A DNA stretch of 64,000 nt from Streptomyces sp. NK08204 (GCF_020400585.1 NZ_JAINVF010000001.1:620001-684000); one strand, 5' to 3'. Positions 18,288 through 36,354 are shown, counted from the stretch's first letter. Made by a program: numbers and translations. Notes: generated by a model not told the origin, from the letters alone.

Positions 18288-21200
18288 GGCTGGTCCTCTC
18301 TGCTCGCGGCAGGCGGTTCCTCGCCGGCCGCGGGATCGCTCAGCTGCGCCAGCACATCGGCGGCGACGCTGTCGTCGGTGCGCCTCCGGCGGCGGATCGG
18401 CGCGGATCGCGCGTCGGTGGTTCCCCGGGCAGGCGTGCTGTCCTGGGCTGGTGCCGCGTCGTCGCCGGTGGCGAGCTGGGCGATGACGCGTTCCCCGACG
18501 GAGCGGATGGTGGCGCCGCCGAGGAAGTCGGTGACCTGCAGGGTGACCTGCAGCCGGCTCTGGATGTCGTTGCGCAGTTCCACGGCCATCAGCGAGTCCA
18601 GGCCGAGGCCGGTCAGCGGCTCGTCCAGACCGACCGAGGAGGACACCGAGCCGAGCACGCCCCTGACCCCGATCACGAACTGGTCGGTGAGCGTGGCGAG
18701 CCGCTGCTCCTCGGGCAGGCTGAGCAGCTCCTCGGCCGTGGGGATCGGGCTCTGCCGGCGCCTGCCGCGGCGCCGGGCCGGGGCCGCGGTCTCCTGGCGC
18801 GGCGCTGCGGGTGCGGCCTCGTCCTCGCCGTCGGCGGCGGGGGGCGCGTCGGCGGAGGCGGGCTCGGTGCCGTGCCACGGCCGGGGCGGCTGCCAGCACT
18901 CGGTGGGGTCGAACGGGTAGGTGGGCAGCGCCGCCCTGGTACGCGTGTAGTCCTGGTCGAAGCCGGCCCAGTCGATGGTGGCGCCACGCGCGTACAGGGC
19001 CGCGACGGTCGGCAGCAGGACCTCCCAGTCGTCGTTCTTCGGACGCAGGCTGGGCAGCAGCAGGTCGTCGTGGTCGGGCGGCAGGGCGTCGCTGACCAGG
19101 CCGAGCAGCGTGGGGGCGGGACCGACCTCCAGGAAGGTGCGGTATCCCATGTCGTGCAGGGTCCGCACGCCGTCGGCGAACCGCACGGTCTCCCGGACGT
19201 GCCGGCACCAGTAGTCGGCCTCCGGCGCCCGGTCCCACGGCCACAGGTCGCCGGTCACGTTGGAGACCAGCGGGATGGCCGGGGCGGTGAAGGCGATCTT
19301 CCGCGCGGCGGCGCGCAGCGGGTCGCGGACCGGGTCCATGAGCGGTGAGTGGCCCGCGGAGGCGATGTGCAGCGGCTTGGCGGTGACACCGCGGGCGGCG
19401 AACTCGGCGCAGACCTCCTCGACCAGCTCCCGCTCCCCGGAGATGGTGGTGTTGGCGGGGCCGTTGACGGCGGCGATGGAGATCCGGTCGAGGTCGTCGG
19501 CGATCCGGGCGGCCACCTCGGCCTCGGGGGCGAACACCGCGGCCATGGTGCCGGGCTTGGAGAACTCCTGGATGATGCGGGCCCGTTCCACGGTGAACGC
19601 CAGGCCGTCCTCCAGCGACATGGCGCCCGCGACGCAGGCGGCCACGCACTCGCCGAAGCTGTGGCCGAGGACGGCGGCCGGCTCCAGGCCCCAGGACCGC
19701 CACAGCTGCGCCATGGCGTACTCCACGGCGAAGGTGGCCGGCTGGGCGTAGGCGGTGTCGTTGATCCGGCGGTCGGCGGGGTCGGCCGGGAACAGCACGG
19801 ACAGCAGCGGCTGTTCCAGCAGCGGCTGGAGGATCTCCGCGCAGGTGTCGACGGCCCGGCGGAACGTCGGCTGTGTCTGGTAGAGGCGGGCCGTCATGCC
19901 CGGACGCTGGGCGCCCTGGCCGGTGAAGAGGAAGACGATCTCGGTGTTCTCGGCCTCGTCGTGGGCGAGGCCGGGGTCGCTCTCGCCGCGCAGGAACGTG
20001 TCCAGCCGGTCGGCGATCTCCTTGCGGGTGGTGCCGACGACCGCGAGCCGGTGCCGGAAGTGCGAGCGGCCGGTGCCGGCGCTGTGGCACAGGTCGGCCA
20101 GGGAGGCGTCGTCCTCGGCGGTGAGCCGGTCCCGGTAGCGGCGTGCGAGGTTCTCCAGGGCGGTCTCGCTCCTGGCCGACAGCGGCAGGATCGAGGCGGG
20201 GCGGCGCTCGTCGGGGGTGGCCCCAGGGGCCGGCGGGGCCTGCTCGAGGATCAGGTGGGCGTTGGTGCCGCTGAGTCCGAAGCTGCTCACGGCCGCGAAG
20301 CGCGGTCCGTCCGACTCGGGCCAGGGGGTGACCCGGGTCGGCACCTCGAAGGTGGTGCCCTCGAAGGAGATGTTCGAGTTCAGCCGGGTGAAGTGCAGGT
20401 TGGGCGGGATCTCGCCGTGCGCCAGGCACAGCGCGGCCTTGATCAGTCCGGCGGCGCCGGCCGCGGCCTCCAGATGGCCGAGATTGGTCTTGACGGCACC
20501 GAGGTAGACGGGGTGGCCCTCGGGGCGCCCGTAGACGTCGGCGAGCGACTCGGCCTCGATCGGGTCGCCGAGCCGGGTGCCGGTGCCGTGCGTCTCGATG
20601 AGGCCGACCTGGTGCGCCTCGACGCCGCTGGCGGCGAGCGCGGTCCGGTACACCTCGCGCTGGGCGGCTCCGTTGGGGGCGGTGATGCCGGAGCTGCGGC
20701 CGTCCTGGTTGACCGCGCCGCCGCGGACCAGGGCCAGGACGCGGTCGCCGTCGCGCAGCGCGTCGGAGAGCCGCTTGAGGACGACGACACCGCACCCCTC
20801 GCCGCGCACATAGCCGTCCGCGCTGTCGGAGAAGGTCATCGCGCGCCCCTGCCGGGACACCGAGCCGAACGCCGACTGGGACAGCAGCAGCACCGGGGAC
20901 ATGACCACGTTGACGCCGCCGGCCAGCGCCATGTCCGACTCCCCGGTGCGCAGGCTCTGGCACGCCTGGTGCACCGCGACGAGGGAGGACGAACAGGCGG
21001 TGTCGATCGTGATGTTGGGTCCGCGCAGGTCGAGCAGGTAGGCGATGCGTCCGGGCACGAAACTGAGGGCGGCGCCCGAACTGGTGTAGGCGCTGACGTC
21101 CTCGGCCCGGCGGATCTGCGCGGTGACGTAGTCCGAGGTGGCCACGCCCATGAACACGCCGGTGCGGCTGCCGGCCAGACCGGAGGGGGCCTGCCCGGCG

Positions 21201-21615
21201 TTCTCCAGCGCCTCCCAGGCCACTTCCAGGGTGAGGCGCTGGTGGGGGTCCATGGCCAGCGCCTCACGCCGGGAGATGCCGAAGAAGTCGTGGTCGAACT
21301 GGTCGATGCGGTCCAGGAATCCGCCGGAACGGGTGTTGATCGTGCCCGGCTTGCCGCGCTCCTCGTCGAAGAAGGCGTCGTTGTCCCACCGGTCCGCCGG
21401 GATGTCCCGGATGGCGTCGACGCCGCTGGTGAGCAGCCGCCAGTAGGTGTCGGTGTCGGTCACGCCGCCGGGGAAGCGGCAGCCGACGCCCACGATGGCG
21501 ATCGGTTCGCTCCTGGCCCGCTCGTACTCCTCGACCTGGCGCTGCAGCCGCTCCATGGTCAGATAGGCGCGCCTGAGCGTGTCGGCCGACACGCCCTGCT
21601 GTCCCGGTCCCGTCA

Positions 21616-21616
<1 letters not shown>
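18284..21616 (-). CDS. Type I PKS, KS-AT-ACP without reductive domains
   Basis: A 1110-residue PKS module. The first ~35 residues (LTMERLQRQVEEYERARSE) form the coiled-coil docking helix typical of cis-AT PKS N-termini. KS has DTACSSSL (Cys near 208). AT has GHSFGE near 652 and, in the position that distinguishes malonyl (HAFH) from methylmalonyl (YASH) ATs, the sequence SAGH near 754. AGH-type motifs occur in ATs for ethylmalonyl and other unusual extenders. ACP has GLGLDSL near 1005. There is no KR, DH or ER, so the unit should remain a beta-ketone unless reduced in trans. The ATG overlaps the upstream stop (TGATG). The long C-terminal tail after the ACP is Arg/Ala-rich and ends QLSDPAAGEE, perhaps a docking segment. 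Confidence 0.96.
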
Positions 21617-30336
<8,720 letters not shown>

Positions 30337-31067
30337 CAGACCGTCCTCTCACACTGGGCACCTACGAGAAAGCCCTCGCGGAAGTCGCGGGAAGCAGCGG
30401 GGACATCCGGCTCCGGAAAGTCCCCGCGCGTTCCTTCGGGCGGCGTCTGCTCGGGCCCGGCCGACTGCCGGGACACCTTTTTTTCATCACCTGGACAGAA
30501 AGTGGACAGCAGTCCGTAACGAGTGGTTGAACGAATTCAAAATCGCCGGGGCGGTGTCATCGCCTCAAGATCCACCCCGTTCGGCAAGTCAGCATCCACG
30601 AGCGCGCGCACCTCGTCAAGAAACGAACGATTGACCTATGTTCAACCGCTGCGGAGAACTCGCACTCCGGGAGCGGTGCATTGCCGAGCGGCGCTCCGCC
30701 GAGACGCGCGGTAGCGCGGCGCGATGGCGGGGTAGCACTGTGAGCAGCGCACAGCCGTCCACCGGCGCGCGAAATGTCCAATAACTTCAGGGAAGTTCGG
30801 AACGCCCGAGCCCCACGCCGGCGCCGAAGCCGAAGCACGGGTGTTCAACTGACTGTTTTGGACACTTGAACACCGGCGCGCGTGGGCGCAGGTAGGCACA
30901 CTGGACTCGTGAACGCACGGAGTGCAGCATGAATGGCCCGCGCGCCCCACAATCCGGCTGCGCGATCCCGGGACAGACGCCACGGCGACCGATCGCATTA
31001 CTCCTGCGTTCCCGCCCGCCCTCTCGTGTTTTCACATGCCTATTTCTCCACCGAAAGGGCCCGAACC
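30337..31067. promoter_or_regulatory. Divergent promoter region of PKS operon and ccr
   Basis: A 731-bp non-coding region, markedly richer in A+T than its flanks around 30480-30660. It must carry the promoters for the leftward assembly-line operon and the rightward ccr gene. Besides the StrR-like dyad at 30840-30874, isolated half-site-like octamers GGTTGAAC (30525-30532) and GTTCAACC (30640-30647) occur as an inverted pair. No convincing gene is seen. An open frame starting at 30933 merely extends ccr upstream. Confidence 0.7.
30840..30874. promoter_or_regulatory. StrR/Bbr-type operator candidate
   Basis: GTTCAACTG at 30843-30851 and CACTTGAAC at 30863-30871 are separated by exactly 11 bases, with the outer dyad GGTGTTCAA / TTGAACACC perfect over nine bases. 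The known StrR-family consensus is GTTCGActG-N11-CagTcGAAC, so spacing and most positions agree. The cluster encodes a StrR-like ParB-fold regulator (32461-33846), the natural candidate to bind here. The site is about 195 bp before the ccr start and 500 bp before the PKS operon start. Confidence 0.7.
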
Positions 31068-32417
31068 ATGCAGAAGATCCTCGACGCGATCCTGGCCGAC
31101 GAGCCGGAGGCCGTCGCGACTCTTCCCGTGCCCGAGTTCTACCGGGGCATCACACTGCACGCCGACGAGGCGACGATGTTCGACGGACTCGCCGGGAAGG
31201 ACAAGGACCCCCGCAAGTCCCTGCACCTCGACGAGGTGTCCGCGCCCCAGGTCGCCGCCGGCGAGGTGCTGATCGCCGTGATGGCCAGCGGCATCAACCA
31301 CAACACCGTGTGGTCCTCGATCTTCGAGCCGCTGCCGACCTTCCACTTCCTGTCCCGGTACGGCAGGACGTCACCGCAGGCGGCCCGGCACGACCTGCCG
31401 TACCACGTGCTCGGTTCCGATCTGGCCGGGGTCGTGCTGCGCTGCGGCGAGGGCGTCACCGCCTGGCGTCCCGGCGACGAGGTGGTGGCGCACTGCCTGT
31501 CGGTGGAACTGCACCATCCGGACGGCCACGACGACACGATGCTCGACCCGGAGCAGCGGATCTGGGGGTTCGAGACCAACTTCGGCGGACTGGCCGAGCT
31601 GGCGCTGGTCAAGGCGAACCAGTTGATGCCGAAGCCGGGCCACCTCACCTGGGAGGAGGCCGCCGCCTCCGGCCTGGTGAACTCCACCGCCTACCGGCAG
31701 CTGGTCTCGCCGAACGGGGCGCGCCTCAAGCAGGGCGACACGGTCCTGATCTGGGGAGCCTCCGGCGGCCTCGGCTCGTACGCCACCCAGCTCGCCCTCA
31801 ACGGCGGGGCCACTCCGGTGTGCGTGGTGTCCAGCCCGCAGAAGGCGGAGGCCTGCCGTCGGATGGGTGCGGAGCTGGTGATCGACCGGTCCGAGGAGGG
31901 GTACCGCTTCTGGTCCGACGAACACACCCAGGATGTGCGCGAATGGCGGCGGTTCGGGTCCCGGATCAGGGAACTGACCGGTGGCGAGGACCCGGACATC
32001 GTCTTCGAGCACCCCGGCCGGGAGACGTTCGGGGCCAGCGTGTTCGTGGCCCGCCGCGGCGGCACCATCGTCAGCTGCGCCTCCACCAGCGGCTACGAGC
32101 ACACCTACGACAACCGCTATCTCTGGATGAACCTCAAGCGGATCATCGGCACCCACTTCGCGAACTACCGGGAGGCGTGGGAGGCGAACCGGCTCATCGC
32201 CAAGGGGCGCATCCATCCCACGCTCTCGCAGGTGGTTCCGCTGGAGCAGACCGCCCAGGCCGTGTACGACGTGCACCACAACCGGCACCAGGGCAAGGTC
32301 GGTGTGCTGTGCCTCGCGCCTCACGAGGGCCTCGGGGTGCGTGACCCGGAGCTGCGGGCGAGGCACGAGGCCGCGATCAACCGGTTCCGTACCGGTCCCG
32401 TGACCGCGGCCGGGTAA
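31068..32417 (+). CDS. ccr: Crotonyl-CoA carboxylase/reductase
   Basis: A 449-residue MDR-superfamily enzyme that reductively carboxylates crotonyl-CoA, or a longer 2-enoyl-CoA, with NADPH and CO2 to give ethylmalonyl-CoA or an alkylmalonyl-CoA. The NADPH loop is GASGGLGSYATQLA near residue 231. The family-typical stretches LVNSTAYRQLVS, TYDNRYLWMNLKRI and HFANYREAW are present. ATG 31068 is preferred because GAAAGGG lies just upstream and the length equals that of known Ccr proteins; the frame is open further upstream from 30933 but adds an Arg-rich non-homologous stretch. Placed beside the PKS operon and transcribed divergently, it is likely to supply an alkylmalonyl extender for the module with the SAGH-type AT. 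A role in primary ethylmalonyl-CoA metabolism is less likely given the context. Confidence 0.93.
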   Translation: MQKILDAILADEPEAVATLPVPEFYRGITLHADEATMFDGLAGKDKDPRKSLHLDEVSAPQVAAGEVLIAVMASGINHNTVWSSIFEPLPTFHFLSRYGRTSPQAARHDLPYHVLGSDLAGVVLRCGEGVTAWRPGDEVVAHCLSVELHHPDGHDDTMLDPEQRIWGFETNFGGLAELALVKANQLMPKPGHLTWEEAAASGLVNSTAYRQLVSPNGARLKQGDTVLIWGASGGLGSYATQLALNGGATPVCVVSSPQKAEACRRMGAELVIDRSEEGYRFWSDEHTQDVREWRRFGSRIRELTGGEDPDIVFEHPGRETFGASVFVARRGGTIVSCASTSGYEHTYDNRYLWMNLKRIIGTHFANYREAWEANRLIAKGRIHPTLSQVVPLEQTAQAVYDVHHNRHQGKVGVLCLAPHEGLGVRDPELRARHEAAINRFRTGPVTAAG

Positions 32418-32460
32418 CGGGCGTTCGGTGCCTGACGGGCGCCCCCGCCGCTCGTGGCGG

Positions 32461-32673
32461 TCAGCCCTGGCCGGGTGCGGCGGCCAGGGGTCTGGGCCGC
32501 GTGTCGGTCCAGGTGCGCTCGATGTACTCCAAACACTCCTGGCGCCCCGCCTCGCCGTGCGCCACGCTCCAGCCGGCGGGCACCGCGGCGGAGGCGGGCC
32601 AGAGCGAGTGCTGGTTCTCGGCGTTGACGAGCACGAGACAACGAGCCTGCTGGTCGTCGAACGGGTTGGTCAT
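32461..32673 (-). CDS. MbtH-like protein (internal start within the fused frame)
   Basis: The last 70 codons encode a full-length MbtH-like protein: NPFDD, NAENQHSLWP, PAGW, CLEYIERTWTDTRP, with the three conserved Trp residues. MbtH proteins bind NRPS adenylation domains and support their folding and activity. An ATG at 32673 is preceded by GGAAAGGACCC, a good ribosome site seven to eight bases away, so a free MbtH could be made from the same mRNA even though no stop separates it from the ParB-like domain. It is the only MbtH seen in the window and presumably serves the serine module and the large NRPS. Confidence 0.75.
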   Translation of the reverse strand: MTNPFDDQQARCLVLVNAENQHSLWPASAAVPAGWSVAHGEAGRQECLEYIERTWTDTRPRPLAAAPGQG

Positions 32674-33846
32674 CTCGGGTCCTTTCCGGGCCGGTGCCGC
32701 TGAAGTCACCGGCCGTGCGTCATGGTCGTGGGTGGTCTCTCGGGTGGTGCGGGTGGGCCGACCCGCGGAGGGCCGCGAGGCGGCGCCGCCCACTCGGGCC
32801 CCGGAGGAGGAGAGTTGCTCTGCCTGCCGCTCCCCGGCCTCACCCACGTCATCGGGGCTTCTGCCCTCGACGTCGCGGGCGAACTGCAGCCACCGGGAGG
32901 CGCACATCCGGGCCATCTGCGCCACGTCGGCGGTGCGGTGGGCCGGAATGCCGTCGATGAGGTCCTTGCGCTGCTCGGCGGTGAGCATGTGCGTGCGCAG
33001 CAGTTGCAGCAGCCTACGGCCGATCTGCGACATCCGCAGCGAGGGATCCCTGGAGATGCTGGACAGCATGCTCTCCCAGACCAGCGGAGAGACCGATGCC
33101 GCGGACGCGTCGAACCGCTCCTCGGCTCCCTCGCCGGGGTCGTCCGCGCCGACGGCCAGCCGGAGTCTCGGCGTCACCGGGTCCTGTCCCAGCCGCATCC
33201 GCTGACGCACGTCCCGCGCGGTGGCCACGGCGATTCCCGCCCTGCTCGCGATCTCCCGCAGCGAGGCGTCCGGGGTCTCGGCGATGACCCTGCTGGCGGC
33301 GAGGCGCCCGGCGGCTCCGTTGACCGGGCGCCTGCGGCCGTCCCTGCCGGTGCGCAGGGCCAGTTGCGCGGTGCCGCCGGCCCTGGCGCGCAGCGATCCC
33401 ACCATCCCGGGGGACAGGCCGGTGACCGCGGCGATCCTCCGGTCGGACCAGGCGGGGTGACTCTCCACGATACGTATCGCCGCAGCCACGCGGTCCTGCC
33501 GGGACAGCGGCATCCCGTGGTCGGCGTTGAGTCTGACGGCGAGGACGAAGGCGTCCTCCGCGGTGCCGTCCACGAACCGGACCTCGATGAGGTCGTCGCC
33601 GCGCAGCACAGCCGCCCGCAGCCGGTGCATGCCGTCGACGACCCGCATGGTGGGCCGGTGGACGACGATGGGCGGCAGCGCTGCTTCCGACTCGGCCAGT
33701 GTCCGCGCGTGCTCTTCGACCTCTCCCGCCAGTCGCGGCGAGTCGGCCGCCAGGAGGGAGTTGACGGGGATTAACTGCGTCTGCCGGCTAATGACAGGTT
33801 CGTCGACGAGCGGCTGCGGCTCTTCACCGGCTGCTGAATCGGACAC
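32461..33846 (-). CDS. ParB/StrR-like pathway regulator fused in frame to MbtH
   Basis: A 461-residue protein from GTG 33846, chosen because GGAGGA sits eight bases upstream; the longer ATG at 33912 lacks this. Residues about 25-130 are a ParB-like domain (LIPVNSLL, VDGMHRLRAA), followed by helix-turn-helix-like segments (RIAAVTGLSPGMVGSLRAR near 150; SLREIASRAGIAVATARD near 205), as in StrR/Bbr/Tei15-type activators of antibiotic clusters. Without a stop codon the frame continues into a complete MbtH domain (last 70 residues). Codon 25 is TTA, so translation should depend on the bldA tRNA. Convergent with ccr, 43 bp apart. It probably activates the assembly-line operon and ccr through the dyad at 30840. 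The fusion may be real or may reflect two coupled products. Confidence 0.88.
   Translation of the reverse strand: MSDSAAGEEPQPLVDEPVISRQTQLIPVNSLLAADSPRLAGEVEEHARTLAESEAALPPIVVHRPTMRVVDGMHRLRAAVLRGDDLIEVRFVDGTAEDAFVLAVRLNADHGMPLSRQDRVAAAIRIVESHPAWSDRRIAAVTGLSPGMVGSLRARAGGTAQLALRTGRDGRRRPVNGAAGRLAASRVIAETPDASLREIASRAGIAVATARDVRQRMRLGQDPVTPRLRLAVGADDPGEGAEERFDASAASVSPLVWESMLSSISRDPSLRMSQIGRRLLQLLRTHMLTAEQRKDLIDGIPAHRTADVAQMARMCASRWLQFARDVEGRSPDDVGEAGERQAEQLSSSGARVGGAASRPSAGRPTRTTRETTHDHDARPVTSAAPARKGPEMTNPFDDQQARCLVLVNAENQHSLWPASAAVPAGWSVAHGEAGRQECLEYIERTWTDTRPRPLAAAPGQG
33772..33774 (-). promoter_or_regulatory. TTA leucine codon (bldA target)
   Basis: Codon 25 of the StrR-like regulator is TTA (in QTQLIPV). 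In Streptomyces, TTA is read only by the developmentally controlled bldA tRNA, so this codon would delay cluster activation until late growth. Confidence 0.85.
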
Positions 33847-34738
33847 GTGGCACTTCCTCCGTAGCGTTTCAGTGAACGGCGTCATGGCGAGCATCTCGCT
33901 GGTTTCCGGCAAGACTCCTTTGGCGCTGGTTCAGACCGGGCTTGTGCGCATACCAAAGGCAATGGCAGACGCAAACGCGCAGCGGCGGAGAGACGAAGGT
34001 GGGGGAACGCTCCGGTTTTCCGTGACGGTGTGGTGCAACCGGCACTCGCCCATGATCAGTTCACCGGCGGGTGCCCTGTGCCCGGCACACGGCACAGGGG
34101 GAGGGCTGGTCGGCACCCGACAGCCCCGGCGGGGGACACCGACACCAGGCTCAAACGGCTGCCCCGGCGGTCACCGGGCTGTTCGGGCCGTCCGCTCTCA
34201 CGCATGGAGTCCCCCTTGAAGACCGGCAACCATGGAACGTCCTTGGGGCGTAATATCGGCCGCTTCCGACACAGTGTCAAGAACCGGAAGGCCGCCGGCA
34301 GAACCTTGATCTACGCGCGTTCTACTCGGACAGCGACGTGCAGATCACCGTCTCCGGAACAGGTTGCGAGTCAGCCATCCTCGAGTGGATCGATAGCGGC
34401 GGCCGGTCCAACAACACGTCATTCCACTTGACCCGGGCTTTGACCTCACGGAACACGAACATGAAAGGGATTCACATATTCCACTTCCGGCTCCGCCTGT
34501 GACGCGGACGACCCGAGAGCGAGTCGAGCCGTTTGATAGCGGTTTTCCATTGATAATCGACCTCCTGGATCTCTTGACTGTTCCCGCTCCATTCTTGGAG
34601 GGTGGGGTCATGCGCACGCGCAACAAAGCAAGCAATAAAAAGCTTGCCGGTCATTACTGCGCGGCCTTTTCCAATGCCTGCGACGCCGGCTGCCGGTCGC
34701 CCGCCGGCCCCTTCCGACATCCTGGAGCGACGACGAGC
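33847..34738. other. Long intergenic region between regulator and ferredoxin
   Basis: About 890 bp without a convincing gene. Base composition is lower in GC than the surroundings, especially 34200-34640, which suggests promoter sequence for the rightward ferredoxin/thioesterase genes and for the leftward regulator, or an eroded gene. The open frame from 34499 that extends the ferredoxin upstream has atypical codon use (SNKKLAGHY) and is not supported. Confidence 0.5.
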
Positions 34739-34951
34739 ATGCGTATCGAGGCCGACCCCGAGGTATGCATCGGTTCGGGCATGTGCGCGCTGACCGCGCC
34801 CGACCTGTTCGACCAGTCCGACGACGACGGCACCGTGGTGGTGCTGCGGCCCGCCCCGCCGGCCGAACGTCTCGCGGCCGTCCGGGGTGCCGTGGGGCGC
34901 TGCCCCTCCCGCGCCCTGAAGCTCGTGGACACCGCCACCACCGCCCGCTGA
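34739..34951 (+). CDS. [3Fe-4S]-type ferredoxin
   Basis: A 70-residue ferredoxin. CIGSGMC with a distal CPSRAL supplies the three-cysteine pattern (C-x5-C ... C) of Streptomyces 3Fe-4S ferredoxins, which donate electrons to cytochrome P450s. The acidic VFDQ-like segment (DLFDQSDDDG) is also typical. ATG 34739 is preceded by CTGGAG. No P450 is adjacent; the nearest in the window is 16 kb away (50516), so the partner may lie in the unseen left part of the cluster. A thioesterase gene follows 104 bp downstream and may be cotranscribed. Confidence 0.88.
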   Translation: MRIEADPEVCIGSGMCALTAPDLFDQSDDDGTVVVLRPAPPAERLAAVRGAVGRCPSRALKLVDTATTAR

Positions 34952-35055
34952 CCGCACTCACCGCACCGCCGGCCGACCGCACTCACCGCACCGCCGGCGA
35001 ACCGACCCGACCGACATGCCGGCCACCGGTGCCGAGCCGTGAAGGAGAAGCAGAC

Positions 35056-35820
35056 GTGGACAACCCGTGGTTCGGCCGCTGGGTGCCCCAAGAGCATGCG
35101 GCCTACCGGCTGTTCTGCCTCCCGTACGCCGGCGGCAGTGCCGCGGCGTACCGCGAGTGGCACGCGCTCGCGCCCGAGCACATCCAGATATGCCCGCTGG
35201 AGCTGCCCGGGCGCGGTGGCCGCTTCGGCGAACTCCCGATCAGCAGACTGCGGCCCCTGGTGGACGGGCTGGCCGGTGCGGTCGGGCCGTACCTCGACCG
35301 GCCGTTCGCGATCTTCGGCCACAGCATGGGCGGGCTGCTCGCCTTCGAACTGACCCGGACCCTGCGCCGGCGGGGCCTGCCGCTGCCCGCCCACCTGTTC
35401 GTGTCCGGCCGGGGCGCGCCCGATGCGCCCAGCGACCGGCCGCGGATCCACGACGCGCCGGACGCACAGGTGATGGAGGAGCTGCGCACCCTCGGCGGCA
35501 CCCCCCAGGAGGTGCTGGAGGACGACGAGCTGATGGAGCTGATGCTGCCCACACTGCGCGCCGACTTCTCGGTGCTGGAGAACTACGAGTACCTGGACGG
35601 CCCCCCGCTGCCGGTGCCCCTGACGGTGTTCGGCGGCGATGCCGACGCCCTGGTCTCCCCGGCCCGGCTCCATGGATGGCGCCGGCAGTCCTCCGGGGGG
35701 TCCCAGCTGCGGATGCTGCCCGGCGGCCACTTCTTCCTCCACACCGCGACACGCACGATCATCTCGGAGATCACCCGCGCCCTGCCGGCATCCCGGGCCG
35801 AGGCGGAGACTGCGGCGTGA
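35056..35820 (+). CDS. Type II thioesterase
   Basis: A 254-residue alpha/beta hydrolase of the external (editing) thioesterase family associated with NRPS/PKS clusters. The Ser nucleophile is in GHSMGG near residue 89, the acid in GGDADALV near 195 and the His in GGHFFLH near 224. The N-terminal LFCLPYAGGSAAAYREW and LELPGRGGRF are family signatures. GTG 35056 has GAAGGAG eight bases upstream. Its role is to remove misprimed or stalled acyl groups from carrier domains. It is the last gene on this side that clearly belongs to the cluster. Confidence 0.95.
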   Translation: MDNPWFGRWVPQEHAAYRLFCLPYAGGSAAAYREWHALAPEHIQICPLELPGRGGRFGELPISRLRPLVDGLAGAVGPYLDRPFAIFGHSMGGLLAFELTRTLRRRGLPLPAHLFVSGRGAPDAPSDRPRIHDAPDAQVMEELRTLGGTPQEVLEDDELMELMLPTLRADFSVLENYEYLDGPPLPVPLTVFGGDADALVSPARLHGWRRQSSGGSQLRMLPGGHFFLHTATRTIISEITRALPASRAEAETAA

Positions 35821-35999
35821 CGAACGCCGGCGGGCCGAGTGGCCAGGCGGCCGAGGCAGGCGAGGCAGGCAGAAGCGGTGAGGCCGGCGAGGGCACCACG
35901 TCGTGTCGCCCGGCCTCGAGCACACCTCCTCCTTGACCGTCTCCTCGGCGCAGTCCTGGTGCCGGCCAACGCGCGACCAGCACGTGCCGCCCAGCGCCG

Positions 36000-36327
36000 A
36001 ACGGCGGGTCGGCGCGGCACGCGGCGCTCCTCGTGCTCGGCGCCTTCCTGCTCGGAGCCGGCGTGGGCGCGGCGTACGCGGTCGTGCCACTGCTCGTCTT
36101 CCGTCACGCCCCGGCGTCCGGGACCGGCAGCGGCAGCTCCCACCGGGTGCCGCGTACGGTCGGCGCGACACGGCCTCACCGCCGTGCCGCCCGCCACCGT
36201 CACTTCGGTGGCCGGCTTCCTCGGCGTCGTCGCCGTCGCGCTCCCCCCGCGCCGGGCCACCTCCCCGGCCGCCGAGTCCGCCGTCGTGCCGCGGAGCCCG
36301 GCCCCCGCGGCAGCGGCCGGGGGCTGA
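36000..36327 (+). pseudogene. Decayed MFS transporter C-terminal fragment
   Basis: One frame near 36018-36175 reads AALLVLGAFLLGAGVGAAYA then VVPLLVFRHAPASGTGSG, like a transmembrane helix followed by the loop of drug-exporting MFS proteins (often VPASETGSANG). The continuation appears in another frame (TVTSVAGFLGVVAVALPPRR, ending near 36327), like a last helix. No start or complete gene exists, so this looks like a frameshifted remnant. It lies directly upstream of a TetR gene, a common partner of such exporters. Recognition is by eye. Confidence 0.45.
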
Positions 36328-36354
36328 ACACCGACCGGCCGGAAGGGGCCATAC

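Noticed and set aside
30933..31067. Longer start for the crotonyl-CoA carboxylase/reductase
   Set aside because: It adds 45 Arg-rich residues not found in the family and lacks a ribosome site. ATG 31068 has GAAAGGG upstream and gives the normal length.
33847..33912. ATG 33912 as start of the ParB-like regulator
   Set aside because: GTG 33846 has a strong GGAGGA at ideal spacing, and the extra 22 residues look non-homologous.
34499..34738. Upstream extension of the ferredoxin frame
   Set aside because: The added 80 residues have atypical composition and no family match. ATG 34739 has its own ribosome site and gives the standard ferredoxin length.
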